The position numbers and the translations under genes are program-made. A DNA stretch of 64,000 bases from Marisa cornuarietis (taxonomy: Eukaryota; Mollusca; Gastropoda; Architaenioglossa; Ampullariidae). The notes under the pieces were generated by a model. It was not told where the DNA came from. It did not search any database and worked only from the letters and a program-made list of their open reading frames with translations. Of the stretch, positions 1-11,474 are shown piece by piece. Position 1 is the stretch's first letter. Every line of letters starts with the position of its first letter. Location of the stretch: the NCBI GenBank assembly GCA_004794655.1, contig SMMW01000567.1, positions 2,271,001-2,335,000 on the forward strand, read 5' to 3'.

Positions 1-1500
1 TCATTTCAGAAATCTGTCTTGCAGATAATATTTCGTGAAACAAGAGAAACAAATTTTTCAAGAGAGACCGAAAGCAAAATTAAATATATGTTTGCCCCAG
101 CTTGCATGATGGTTCCCTGAGACGCACTGGCCCCGCGGATTTTATAGAACAATATTTCCAAAATATATACGGAAATTGTAGAAGGCTGAATGATCTACAG
201 GGACTGTCGGGATCCTGGCAGCCCTCTTACATTAAAGGGTCTTCGTCCTCGGTGTGAAGGTGGAGACCATGCAGAGTAAGTTAGCCGTCAGACTGAGGCT
301 CCAACTCCCCGTGGAGTGTCGCAAGGCACTGGCTGCTTCAGCAAATTACTATATAGTTGGCCTTCACCACTGAAGGGCTTCACTTTGATTGTTGGCGAGT
401 TTGCCATCAATAATAAATGACTTTTTTTCAAAAAAAGTTTTGCAACGACTGCAAAAAATTACAGACGACGGGCAAAGTTAAAAAAAAAATTAAAAGAAAA
501 CTTTAAAAAAAAACCTAAATACCAACAAAGTAAATATTTCATAAATGCACAAATTATATGTATTATCAATTTATTTTATCACACGTAGTGTGTTGTTTAA
601 CTTTTTGTGCTTTAAGTATGGTGAATAGATAAAGAATTCAAGTTTGGGGGAGGGGGGTTGGAGTTACTGTACAGTTATTCGTAGATTTTCCAGATTCGCG
701 AGGATACTGTGCCCCTGACTCCTCGCGATTATCAGTGGCTGACTGTATTATCAGTCTATGACTGGTCCGTGTAGAGCTCAGCAAACTACGCTGTGGCGTC
801 AATGGGAGCGGGATTCTGTGCTCTTTGGGAGAGTAATAGCTGCCCTGTGGTGGGGCGAGGGCTGAGACGCAGTGGGAGGTGATGAAGGGAGGCCGGGGAG
901 GTGGGCAGACTATGGTCATGTTCGTGTGCAGGCCTTGGCGTGTGGCTGCCCGCATGCTCGTGTGCTTACACGAATGCATGATTAAAGTGTACACGTGCGT
1001 GTGAAAGCATCTGTGAAAGCATCTGCTTCTTCCCCACCGCCAGTGCTTGACGTCATAGTTGGTGTGATCGTTATCATCGTTAGTGTCGTCAAACAGATGT
1101 GAGGCTCTGCTGCTTACGTCATTTCCGACGTGAAAGAAATGACTGTTTGGAAAGCCGTTCCTCACTGGCTCTTCCTTATCCCTTGCATTAACTGGATATC
1201 CAATCTGTCGCATCCCATCAAAACGACCATAGTACCCTTGAAAGAACTGTGGTTTCCCCACACACTGAGTATCGGTGAACAAAAAGGATGGCAATGTTGG
1301 GTGTACAACTGACTGCCCTATTTCTGAATAGAACTGTTGACCAAGCTATCCTTTAACTGTGAAACGAAAGCTTCATGGGTTTTTTTTTAGAAAGAAAGAT
1401 CTGCAGAGGCTACGTTAAAGTCTTAGAACCACACTAGCAGGCCTAGAAAAGCCAGTCCTATGATGTTTTTTTCATAGTATACACTGGCCTTTGATGTTGA
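1..1500. other. unrecognised flank upstream of the LINE remnant
   Basis: No recognised gene. The left part holds A-rich and T-rich runs around 420-510. An open frame on the - strand is listed separately. A full CRE palindrome (TGACGTCA) lies at 1,048-1,055. Confidence 0.5.
638..1294 (-). CDS. unrecognised long open frame, probably not a gene
   Basis: This is the second longest open frame in the window (218 codons as delimited). It starts at a TTG, and the frame stays open further upstream to a TAG near 1,350. I do not recognise the product. The first 75 or so residues have an ordinary composition, with a stretch reading GKPQFFQGYYGRFDGMRQIG. The rest is His/Thr/Pro-rich and looks like translated low-complexity DNA. 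No signal peptide, membrane segment or known motif is visible. In 64 kb with six frames, one chance frame of this length is not surprising. It could also be an internal exon or an old transposon fragment, because the complementary strand holds a 60-codon frame over 1,130-1,312. Confidence 0.12.
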   Translation of the reverse strand: MPSFLFTDTQCVGKPQFFQGYYGRFDGMRQIGYPVNARDKEEPVRNGFPNSHFFHVGNDVSSRASHLFDDTNDDNDHTNYDVKHWRWGRSRCFHRCFHTHVYTLIMHSCKHTSMRAATRQGLHTNMTIVCPPPRPPFITSHCVSALAPPQGSYYSPKEHRIPLPLTPQRSLLSSTRTSHRLIIQSATDNREESGAQYPRESGKSTNNCTVTPTPLPQT

Positions 1501-3560
1501 AAGTTGCAACACAGTCGCCGATCGCTTGGGAACCAGTCTCACAACGGCTCATGTCAGCAAGATTCAACGCAAAATGAAGGAATATCACCATCAGCCAGCG
1601 CTATGCACCAACAAACGCTGCAGATGAAGAAGAAGATGAAGAATTCTAAAGCTCTTTGCAGTCTTTTCTTGACCACACACCAAAAAGATATCCAAAGATC
1701 ATTATGGGAGACCTAAATGTCAAAGTGGGAGATTACAACAACAACAGGGAGCTCATCATGAGAAGACATGGCGTCGCCACCTGCAATGAAAATAGGGAGA
1801 TCATTGCAGACCTGTGCTTTCAACGGGGCCCTTTTCAGGATGGATAGAAGAATCGGTGGACGAACACTGGTGAACACTCAAGAGCATTTCGAAGACAACC
1901 TGCAGAGATGTTCTAAGGAAGAGGGAAAGAAAATACAAGGAATGGATGACTCCAATGACCTGACCAAAGACTGAATCAAGAAAGGGACTGAAACAGATAG
2001 CTCAACCAGTGTCAAGATCTGCAGGAGAAAGAAGGTCTCAGAGCTGAATACTGGGAAGCCATCCGCCAAGTGAAGAGGTCGGTCAGAGAAGACAAGAGAT
2101 GCTTCACCCATGAACTGACAGAGGAAGCAGGGACAGCGGCTATACCTGGAAAAATAAAACGACTGTACAAAATAACGTGAACTCGTGTTAACCCAAAACA
2201 AGTCGGTGAAAGAAAAAGACGGCAAGACCATAACAAGTGATGCAGAACAAAGAGACCGCTGGATGAAGCCCTTCAAAGAAATTCTGAACCGATCTCGTCC
2301 ACCATCTTTACCTGACATACCATCAGCAATTGAACAACTCCACGTCAACATCATCCCTCCCACTAAGACAGAAATCATCAAGGTCATCAAAAGCACAAAA
2401 AGAGGCAAAGCATAAGGTCTTGATGGCATACCCCCAGAGGCACTCAAGGCAGACCCAAGAACAACAGCAACGATATTACAGCCCCTCCTACACAAGATCT
2501 GGGAACTAGAGCGAGTCGCAACAGATTGGAAATTAGGCCACCTGGTCAAGTTACTAAAGAAAGGGGACCTCTCCCAGTGCAACAATTGGTGGGGGAATCA
2601 TGTTGCTGTTCATTCCAAGGCAAAGGCCTGACAAGGTAATACTAGAGAGACTGAAGGAGCCAATGTAAGACGACCCAAGACAACAACACCGGTGTACAGT
2701 GGACCTTCGCCAAACAGCTAGAAGACCTTAACTTTACAGATGATATTAGTCTCCTATCTCATCGGCAATAGCATCCACAAACCAAACTGAGTAGGCTATC
2801 GGAGAAAGGGGAGAAGAGTGGTTTAAAGGTCAACAGAAAGAAGACTGAAGTTATGAGAATCAACAACAAGCAGGAACTCCCAACCCAATTTCAAGGAGAG
2901 AACATCCTGACGACAGCTTCACATATTTCATGAGCATCACAAACAAGGACGGTGGAGCTGACGACGACACCAAAACCCACATCAGCAAGGCCAGGTTTGG
3001 TTTCATCAACCTACACCCCACTGGAACTCCCGAGCACTATCCTTCCAAAGCAAGATCCGATCTTTAACACCAATGTGAATGCAGTTCTACTGTATAGTTC
3101 TGAAACCTGGAAAGAGACAAACACTATCAACAGCAAGCTCCAGACATTTACCAACCGATGCCTATGCCATATACTGGGCATTAGATGGCCCCCAAAAGAT
3201 CTCCAATATCAGCCTGTGGGGAAAAAACAATCAAAATCCCACTAGCCAAGACATCAAAGAGCGCAAGTGAGGCTGAATAGGACACACCATACGCAAACCA
3301 GCTGACACCATTGCCAGGCAGGCACTTGACTGGAACCCTCAAGGGATGGGAGGACAAAACAGACTTGCAGAAAATCAGTAGAGAGCGAGGCAAAGGATGC
3401 CGAAACCACACGAGTCAGTCTGAAGGGGGCTGCCCAGAACCCGGTCCACTGGAGAGGTGTTCTTGCCGTCCTCTGCTCCTCGAGGAGCAGAAAAAACTAA
3501 ACGCTGGCTTTTGGTGAGTATCCTACCGTAACTTAGTCTCCAGCGTGGAGTACGAGCAAA
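1500..3560 (+). pseudogene. decayed RTE-clade LINE (endonuclease / reverse transcriptase)
   Basis: This is a non-LTR retrotransposon remnant, a cellular mobile element. In order I see: an AP-endonuclease stretch with RYAPTN (about 1,599-1,616), an in-frame TAA at 1,647-1,649, then IIMGDLNVKVG (about 1,700-1,731) and the rest of the first half of the endonuclease up to about 1,847; a linker reading AEYWEAIRQVKRSVREDK (about 2,043-2,096); the start of the reverse transcriptase with VKEKDGKTIT and a conserved IPP...EALK block (2,200-2,460), broken by TAA at 2,413; a block ending LLKKGDLSQCNNW (about 2,550-2,590); an FTDD catalytic-type motif (about 2,733); and a C-terminal NTNVNAVLLYSSETW block (about 3,067-3,111) followed by IGHTIRKPAD and TIARQALDWNPQG (to about 3,350). 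The second half of the endonuclease and the palm between about 2,640 and 2,690 are missing. Stops and frameshifts show it is inactive. RTE is the best family call, because the motif order and wording match RTE/SR2-type ORF2. Confidence 0.85.
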
Positions 3561-4190
3561 CCTGTAAAAGTGCTCTCCCATTGAACATGGTGTCACAACG
3601 TACAGAATATGAAAGGACTCACTAGCGAGTAAGAATATCTATGCCAGGCATGGCCTCGAATCATATAAGGAGGAACAAAGACACTGAGGACTCGGGTGAC
3701 ACTTGAGAAAATACTGCACCAGGCTCATTGAGAGTATGCACTGCATTGCCTCTAGGTCACAAATCAGCCGCAATAAACCGCATAATAAACGGTACTTTCA
3801 AGAACATGTGGTTAAGATTCGGTAATAGCTACCGACCTTCGAGTTTAAAAAAAAGTAGTAAATAAAAATTACGGATGTGTATTGTTTGTGTATATTGCAG
3901 TTCGTTAGTATAAATATTGTACACATTAGTTTAAATATAACATACTCCCCCTCCCCCCCAACATATTTATTTTCACACAGTCCAAAACGCATTCCATTTT
4001 TGCTCACGGGCCGCTTTGTCCCGCAAAGTCTTGGTACAGCTTTACAAAAGGCATGTGATCGAGTCTTGTAAAACATGTATGACTACGAATAAAAGAGTTC
4101 GCAGCCCAGGCTGCATAGCATAGCGCTAGGGGAGCCCGTGCTCTGAAGTACATCAACAGGCCTAATTGACAGAAACTCGACGCATAGTCT
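3561..4190. other. no gene seen between LINE remnant and CpG-rich region
   Basis: I see no supported gene. The stretch is AT-rich in the middle (about 3,845-3,970) with a short C-rich run at about 3,946-3,960. Confidence 0.4.
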
Positions 4191-5804
4191 TGTAGCCGCG
4201 CATTCTATCACACACTTTTATGATGTGCGGCGAGCAGCAGACGACGCCCCATTGCCCGGAACCCGCCACGGGGCACCACTCTAGTGCGAGCCTCAGAGTA
4301 ATTCGTGAAGTACCCTACAACCAGACCTAATGCAATTTTCCGCCGGGGCTTATCAGCTGAGTTGCGTGCGCGAAGCAAGTTCCTATCCAGAGTCAAGACT
4401 AACAACAGGAGCAAACTTTTCTCTCCTGCTTCAATCTTCCGTGCCATCTACAACATACTCCATGTAAAGGCCGTCTGGCAAGGCGAGGTGATGCGGTGTT
4501 TGTGGCATGTTGTCAAAACCGCCGCAGTCTGTGTTTATATCACGTGACACTACTAACCCAATGATAAATCACGTTACATTTGACTCGAGCTGCAGCGGAT
4601 ATACGAAAAGCAAAGTAGGTTTGCTGTTTGCGCACTCGAAAAATGCTCAGCCTAAAACTGGTAGAACTGGGTGCACAGCAGAAGACGGCGCAGTACCTAC
4701 TTTATAAACTTCAGACAAAAGGCTTTCTATGCGCGTGACGGGGGGACGCCCGACACTACACTGAATAGGAAGGCGAGGTAGGTGGGAAACAGGAGACGAA
4801 CAACCAAAAACTGTAAGGCAGTGAAGTAATTCTTCTTCTGCTACTACAAGCAGTTACTGTACTACAGCATGCACCAGTTGGCCGTGCTGAGGTACGTGTT
4901 GTTAGGCGAACAGTGTGCTATTTCACCGAGAGCATGGCGAGGGATATAACTCGAACAACTTTTTTTTCGGTAAGCTGAAGTGTGTGTGGGTATGGTGCGC
5001 AGCATGTACTCAGTCTGCCGTACTGTTGCGTCTTCGATGTGGCTCATAGGTGTGTCGGCGAAGTGTATCATACAGCGCCGACAAAGCCAGCGCGTGCTCT
5101 TGTGTTGACCGGCCTTGTGCGCGGTTCGTTCGATGGGAAACGAGACGGATAGCAGAGATAGTGTGTGGTGGGCCTGCGAATAAACACTGTACGGTCGCGC
5201 GCGGGGGCATCTCTCTCCAGCTGCGCGTCCCTTGCAACGAGCGTCACTTCAACTCGATCTGCCAACCAAGACGTAGACTCAGCGTAGTGTTGTCCGCTGT
5301 CCAAGCACCTACGTCAGTGCAGCAGCAGCATCAGCAGCAGCGAAGTCCAATGCAGCTGCAGTCGTTGCCTGCAGTCAGCCTGTGGACACAGTGTTCAATA
5401 TTCGCTGCTACAAGCGGCGAGTCCTCTTCGCGTCTTGCAGCAGTAGCAGCAACAGCCACACACACACTACGGTGACAGCCCGGTGATTGACGTGCAGCGA
5501 AATATAACGCAGTGCACTTCGCTGTTTGTTGTCGAGTTGGATCGACGGTTTCTTGCATCAGTGCTTAAACGTGCTCGGCTACCCCCTTCCCCCCTGTTAG
5601 CACCTATTCCCCACTCTTTGAACGTTTCCTTTCTCACCTCACCCACGTCAGGTGCCACGCGCTCACCCTTCTTCCCGCTCCTCCCTTTCCACCTTCATAA
5701 CTCACCCACCCCTCCTTATAAGCACTAAAAGCAGGGCAGTGCTCTACAGTGTCGTGCAATCAATAGCAGTTTTCATTACAGCCTCTAGTCCTGTCTAAAT
5801 TCAG
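4190..5804 (+). promoter_or_regulatory. CpG-rich 5' region of the PDE11-like gene
   Basis: The stretch is visibly richer in CpG and GC than the surrounding DNA and sits directly upstream of the PDE exon, where a promoter and 5' untranslated sequence would be expected. It contains several CAG-type triplet runs (about 5,318-5,345) and a pyrimidine-rich segment (5,580-5,720). Open frames here overlap one another on both strands, as expected of GC-rich non-coding DNA, so I do not call them genes. No TATA box or transcription start can be fixed from sequence alone. Two acceptor-like AGs (5,780-5,781 and 5,803-5,804) suggest that an upstream non-coding or coding exon may join just before the PDE exon. 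Confidence 0.45.
4305..4460 (+). pseudogene. possible C-terminal scrap of a non-LTR reverse transcriptase ORF
   Basis: The + strand frame reads RVKTNNRSKLFSPASIFRAI, which resembles the closing segment of many LINE ORF2 proteins (a TNR.K..F.P.AI pattern shortly before the stop). Nothing else of a reverse transcriptase is visible on either side, so this would be a 5'-truncated, decayed insertion. It could be chance. Confidence 0.22.
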
Positions 5805-6785
5805 TTCATTGTGTGGTGCGGCAGCTTGCCCCAAGCTGCCAGTCAACAAAACGTCACGCTGGATTCAAACCGTGAGAGCGCCACCTCCCCGCCCACTCGC
5901 CTCCTAGCACGAGGCAACAGCAGTGCCGGGTCGCCCGCAACATGGATGTCCGTGACTGCCAGTAAGCGCACGGGTGGTGGACGGAGCACCTATCCGCAGA
6001 CGAAGATGACTTCCCCCGGGTGCATGGGGCTGGGGTCCGGGCCAGGGGGACTGACCATGAGCCCCACGACTGAGCCCTCGGGGGACTTTGAAGTGACGGA
6101 GGAGTATGACCGGGTGGAGAGGTGGCTGGACGAGCACCCAGAGTTCGTGCATGACTACTTTGCTCGAAAGGCTCGAAGGAGCATGGTGGACGGGTGGCTA
6201 ATCGCACATGCCCTGTCCCACAGTGGGCTGGGGGCTGGGGTGGCTGGCGACACCCTGTCGACATCCAGTAACACCAGCTCTAATTCCAAGCCTAGCTCTG
6301 GGGCTAACACCCCTGTGCGTAAGATCTCTGCACAGGAATTTGAGAAGGGTGGCTTGCTGCGTCCCATCATTTCCACTGTGGATGGGACCCTCACCTTTCT
6401 GGATCCCTCACCAGCCTCCACACCAACTTGTTCCAGTAAGACCCATCGGCGATCCAAGAGTGAGCTGAAAGCTTTGGACGAGAAGGAACTGATGTATGAG
6501 TTGGTGATCGATATCTGTAATGATCTGGATGTAACAAGCTTATGCTACAAGATCCTACTGAATCTTTCTATACTTCTCAATGCAGACCGGTGTTCACTAT
6601 TTTTGGTACAAGGAAAAGGGACTAATGAGCGGTCACTGGTGTCCAAACTGTTTGATGTTAGCAGTGACTCGACATATGAAGAGATATGTGAAAGAGACGA
6701 GGAGATTCGTGTTCCGTGGGGTACTGGAATAATTGGCTATGTAGCAGAAACTGGGGAGTCTGTCAACATACCTGATGCATACCAG
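5805..6785 (+). CDS. PDE11/PDE5-clade cyclic nucleotide phosphodiesterase, first recognisable coding exon (partial)
   Basis: The exon encodes the N-terminal part of a GAF-domain phosphodiesterase that would hydrolyse cAMP and/or cGMP in the cytosol. The first in-frame ATG is at 5,946; from it to the exon end are exactly 280 codons. Residues 54-85 (VERWLDEHPEF...FARKARRSMVDGWL) match the N-terminal helix region shared by PDE5 and PDE11. Residues 124-142 hold VRKISAQEFEKGGLLRPI, equivalent to the PKG/PKA site of PDE5, with Ser128 as the probable phosphoserine. RRSKS lies at 168-172. GAF-A begins near residue 181, with NADRCSLFLV at 212-221, VSKLFDV at 232-238 and VPWGTGIIGYV...VNIPDAYQ at 256-280. 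The exon stops in mid GAF-A at a phase-0 donor, CAG|GTAAGTG, so the cyclic-nucleotide NKFDE motif, GAF-B and the catalytic HD domain must lie in later exons, which I do not find here. The frame is open upstream to a TAA at 5,796, so a spliced upstream exon joining at 5,805 could extend the N-terminus. The GAF-A wording favours PDE11; a PDE5 co-orthologue is possible. Confidence 0.93.
5942..5965 (+). promoter_or_regulatory. seven-codon upstream ORF overlapping the PDE start codon
   Basis: ATG GAT GTC CGT GAC TGC CAG TAA begins four bases before the first in-frame PDE ATG (5,946) and is in another frame. Its context (A at -3, G at +4) is better than that of the in-frame ATG (T at -3, T at +4). 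If both are in the mRNA, scanning ribosomes would often use the short frame, stop at 5,965, and then reinitiate at the in-frame ATG at 6,006 (A at -3) or not at all. The start may therefore be 6,006, or it may lie in an upstream exon. Confidence 0.5.
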
Positions 6786-9700
6786 GTAAGTGTTTGTCTC
6801 TGAAACTGTTCTTTCAGACTAAGTATTGTGTTTCATTATGTAAATACAAGACGCAAAAAATATGTAATGTTTCCTTCTGTATGTTAAATCTTAACTATTT
6901 AGTTTTAATAAACAAGTTTGGACAAGGAGGTGACACAACAAAAAAACAGATGGATTTTGTTTATGGCTTCCATGTGTAATATTTGGGGACATCATTCATC
7001 TTTATTTTATGACAAAGCAATAATATTTTCTCATGAGCACTACCCAGAATTTGACCACATATGGTATATGTGTAAAGCAGCAGATGTTGCAGCTATTTGA
7101 TACCAGCATGTCAGTCAACTTTCCTCATAGTTGGTAGCTAACAGGTGTCCCAAGAGGCATTCTGTTTTTGATGCAATCTATGAGGTGTACATGCCAGGCT
7201 AGTCATGAACACCATTTCAGGCATAAAAGATCATTATAGCTGCAGTGTAAAAGAAACAATGGCAGCAGTAATAAGTGAGCAGAGGGAGGCTAACATTTCT
7301 CGTTGTTTATTTTAAGAGAAGTAAACATTCAGTAAATAATAGAAGTTGAGAGACACAATGACAAATCTTGTAATAAATGTGTGAAGGATATTCTGGCTCC
7401 ATCACCACGTTAGTCCAGAAAATCAAACAGTCCAAAAAACTTAACCTTTATAAATTAAATCCAAAATTAATATGTTTGGGATGTTAGTTATTTCCTTATT
7501 GTGCTTATTTGTTCCATCTTCTGTTTTCCAAGAAGAGTGGGGTTAAATGACAGCATGGCCTCTTTAGTCATGTTATATGAAAGTACCATGTTTTAATGTC
7601 CTTCTTCAGTCAAAAAGTGCTGTATGCAATTAGGAAACTTGAAACCTGTATTTTTCCTTTAAAACCTGCAAGTATGGTCAAGTGACTGAAGACAACGCAG
7701 ATATATGAATACCGTATTATCATATTTAAGATGTTTTGTACATCTGAAGAAAGGATAACTGCAGATCTGTTATGTGCTGTTCAAATAAACTGTGTATAAA
7801 TTACATGTTGGAAAAGGCACTCTTTACAGTTTTGTAGGCTTTTCAGTACACAGCATGTGTCCTCAGTCTGTATCTCAAACCTCTTGTTCTTCATTCCTGT
7901 TGGCTGTAAGATGAGACTTGCATGGCTTCCTATGTTAAGAATGTAAATAAAAGCAAGCTAGAACCTCAAGAAGCTGAGGACCCAAAATTAAGAGATTCAT
8001 GACTGCTGGCATAAAATGTCTGTACTGCTAGAATTTCTAGTATTGATCATTGAATCATGTGATCCATGAGGCAGTAAGCATATTAAAACTGTTGCCATGA
8101 CTTGTGCTTATCTGTCCATCATTTTCTGGTTTCTTTCTGTTGGGGCATCAATTAGAGCTGCAGACCAATAACCCGATTTACAGATCTTCTATATGCCAGA
8201 GGCTTTGGTTGTAATTTCACAATAGATAGAATCTGGGTATCTGAGCAAGTGAGTGAGTGGGTAATAGTCTTTGTTAGATTACTGTAGACTAGGTTCCCAC
8301 AAGCACTACTCACAAACTCATCATACTCGATCATTACCTGTTTATTCTTTAGTTACAATAATGCTTGTGAAATGAAAAATAGATATATGGTGACAATAAT
8401 GCCTCCCTGACCAGAGTTAAGCTACAGGATAATTTCCTTATTTATCGTTTATATATTAATTTTAAGCATTAGCAATCAGGTAGCATAATATTAAATTTTT
8501 ATCAAGGTGCTATAGATGACAGGGGTGCAGTGAGAGAATGCCTGTAAACCTGAAAATACCACCTATATCTCAAGACATTTGTAAAGCCTGCTAAGAAATA
8601 ATACACACATTGCCTAGTTCCTTACTATAAATCTAACCAGAAATAAATAATCAAAGGGAAATTACTATGAAAATATGTGGAACTCTCACTTCAATCTGTC
8701 ATTTGTGGAGTTAACTAGGTTTTGTTACTTAATCACAAGAATTAAATGATTCAACTGTTTGTAGTGGTTTGATCGTAGAAACTATGAATATAATAAACTG
8801 CTACGTTTAATTACTCTTTTTAAATGTTGCATACCTTATAACCAACCCTCATTCAGTTTCCTTAGATTGCCAGCAAACAATGTCATAGATTATTTTGTAA
8901 CAGATATGAAATTTTAGTCAATTGTTATGAAAGAAAGTTGTAAAATTTAGGGCAAATATGTACATATGTATTCCTTAAAAGGGGACATAAAACTGAACGC
9001 CAGGTGTACTAGTGGATTTCAAAACTAATGAAATGAGGTTCATCGTGGAATGGCACAGATTATGTACATAAATTATTATGTTATAGTCATATTTCATCAG
9101 ATGTTCATAAATGTGAGAGGACAACATGCATATTGGGTACATCTCAAGTCACCTTTATGATGTACACCGATACACTTTTTACAAATTCCGTGGTTCTAAT
9201 GAGCCACAGTTATCTTAGTACAGCAATACATTCTCCATTGTATTAATGATGCGTCTACTTTGTAAATGGTTCTTTCTTCCAAAAACATCAAATCTGAACT
9301 AGCCTCTTTTGCCATATGAACTAAGTGGAGAGAAATCTTATAAATACATTAAAATTCTTTACAAAAATTGCAATCAAACGTATAACTTTTTTCATTGTTT
9401 TTTTTTCTTAGTTTTCTTTCTTTAACCCATTTTTTGGGCACGACACAAGTAAAGTAACAATTTAATGCATTTATCTACATTGAGAAAGTCAAGTTTGTCA
9501 CAGAAATCGCTAGAGGGCATTTTGTTCAAGTGCGCCTGCATATCCATCTAAACAAGATTCTCCATGCTTTAGTGTTTTTTGCAAGCGAAATGAAAATTTA
9601 AATTACTGGCGAGGAAATCCCCACCCTTGTCTTCCACTTTTCACCTGTCAGCTGGTGAAGGCCTTCAGAGCTACAGCCTACCTGTGCAGGCATAAACTTG

Positions 9701-10118
9701 GGTGCTAATGAGCAATATATGCAGAACTTCTGCACAGTGACTTCCCCTTTTCGCTTTTAAACAAAATTTATTGAACTCAAATCAAATGCCTGCAGTGCCA
9801 AGTAAAATGTAAGCCTTCACCAGCCCTGAATTCTTTCTGTGATTCACAGAGTCTATTCTTAATATCCTTTTGTGCTGCTTTGGTTTTGCAGTTCTTTCTG
9901 AGTTGTTAAGGTTGAAATTTTTCAGCAAAACCATACTATAAAGGCTTCAGTGACCAACATAGTCCAGGTCATATTGTGAAATGTACACGGAATAGGCCAA
10001 GTCATATGATATTGTTTTGTAACATCTGTAACAGTGATAATGATTGACTATGTTATGGTTAATAGTTTACTATCTTCCAGTGAGGATTTCTTCTCTTATC
10101 TTTGATGCTCTAGGGCAG
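6786..10118 (+). other. AT-rich intron-like sequence after the PDE exon
   Basis: It begins with the donor GTAAGTG. The sequence is uniformly AT-rich, with few open frames and few simple repeats, unlike the repeat-dense DNA further on. I see no acceptor followed by a plausible GAF continuation. A short downstream exon could be missed by eye. Confidence 0.55.
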
Positions 10119-10141
10119 TCTCTCTCTCTCTCTCTCACACA
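10119..10141. repeat. (TC)n-(CA)n compound microsatellite
   Basis: About nine TC units pass directly into CA units. Confidence 0.9.
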
Positions 10142-11393
10142 TAAATAAATTATCACGACATTATAGATGATCTTATCATAATTTATTTTAATATCTGGAC
10201 ATCTTTGTTTCAAAATCGTTTGCAACAGAATTTGAGAGAGAGTGGGCTACCGGTGCTGATATATCTGCACAAAAATCTACTTGAAAGCTTTGAGTTGAAG
10301 CGGCAATTTAACTATGCTGCTTCCTCGGAAACAGGTACAGTCCATGCAGTGCGCTGCCACACCCATTCAACCAGTTTCCACCCCCCCCGGTACGGACGGG
10401 GAGGGGGAAGAGATATATAAGACCAGAAGGTGATTAATTTCTCCAGAGCGAGAGAAAGAATGAGAAAGCCTTAGCAGCCGCAGCAGTAGCAACGGCGGGC
10501 AACCACTTTCTGTTGTCATGGTTTTGAAAAGACAACCATGGGGCTCCAGTACTGAAGCCATTCGCCTGGCTTACTGCTGTGACACTATCGACCATCTACA
10601 GCGATGGTCACCGGCTTATGTAGCGCTATCCCCTTAGGTGGCTTAGCGAGGTGACAGTGGTATCAGCACGGGCGCACGTGGGCAGGAGATGACGACATCG
10701 GCACCTCACGATCTGACTGGCAGGTGTCCATTGAGTAGCCTAATGGAGAGAAGGAGTAAAACCTCTTCACCATGGATTCCGTCATATCCGACGTTCCGCT
10801 ATGTACTAGCCTATCGTGAAGCGCCACCACTTGGTCGCCGTAAGATTTCCATGTGACAGCAGCCTGTGCAAGCAGAGGAAATGAATGCTGTGGTTGAAAT
10901 CGGGGAAAGAGGTGTGTGCGAGGGAGGGGAGGGGGAAGATAGGGGAAGCGACGTTATTCAGGTCGGTACAAGATACCGTTTGATAAAATTTTGAAAGCGA
11001 CTGTAAATTGCTGTCTTCCAGTCCGTAGAGACAAGTCTATAAACATCACCATACACAGAAATAAGTCGCGCCTGTGATGTCACGACTATCAGCGCATACA
11101 CCTGTGTAGTTGTGACCTCGAGAGTTGTGACCTTTTCTGTTCATGGTGTTTTCAGCAAATGTGTGTTGGAGTTCAGCTCCTTCGTTTGAAACAAGTGCAA
11201 TCTTGTAAACCTTTAAAAGTTCAGCTATCACTAGCCTTTATGTGTCATGGAGATATAGCTCTGTAAAGAAAGGAATCCAGCTTCAGCCTAAGTGTTTTTT
11301 GTTAAACCAAATATCCAATCCGGGAAAGTATCTTTGCTGTGGCCTATTCAACAACGTCGCGTTAGACAAAAATGACAGTTGTGGATATTCGCG
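10142..11393. other. no gene seen
   Basis: The stretch is mixed composition, with G-rich runs near 10,384-10,410 and 10,920-10,945. No supported open frame or recognised repeat. Confidence 0.4.
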
Positions 11394-11401
11394 TGACGTC
11401 A
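11394..11401. promoter_or_regulatory. full CRE palindrome inside a longer palindromic core
   Basis: TGACGTCA sits in CGTGACGTCACG, so the symmetry extends beyond the 8-bp CRE core. It is a candidate CREB/ATF binding site by sequence only. Confidence 0.4.
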
Positions 11402-11422
11402 CGTCGTCTGCTTTGACCAATC

Positions 11423-11474
11423 GGTACCCTAACCCTAACAACCCCTAACCCTTACTCTAACCCCTACCCTGTGA
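11423..11474. repeat. degenerate interstitial telomere-like repeat
   Basis: CCCTAA units (TTAGGG on the other strand) occur in a short irregular run: two clean units, then variants such as CCCCTAA and CCCTTA. TTAGGG is the usual mollusc telomere repeat. Confidence 0.5.

Noticed and set aside
5050..5475. 141-codon + strand frame upstream of the PDE exon
   Set aside because: It lies in the CpG-rich 5' region, starts at a GC-rich site, ends in CAG/ACA-type repeats, and competes with equally long frames on the other strand. No recognised motif.
5854..6457. minus-strand frames over the PDE exon
   Set aside because: They are the antisense shadow of the PDE coding sequence.
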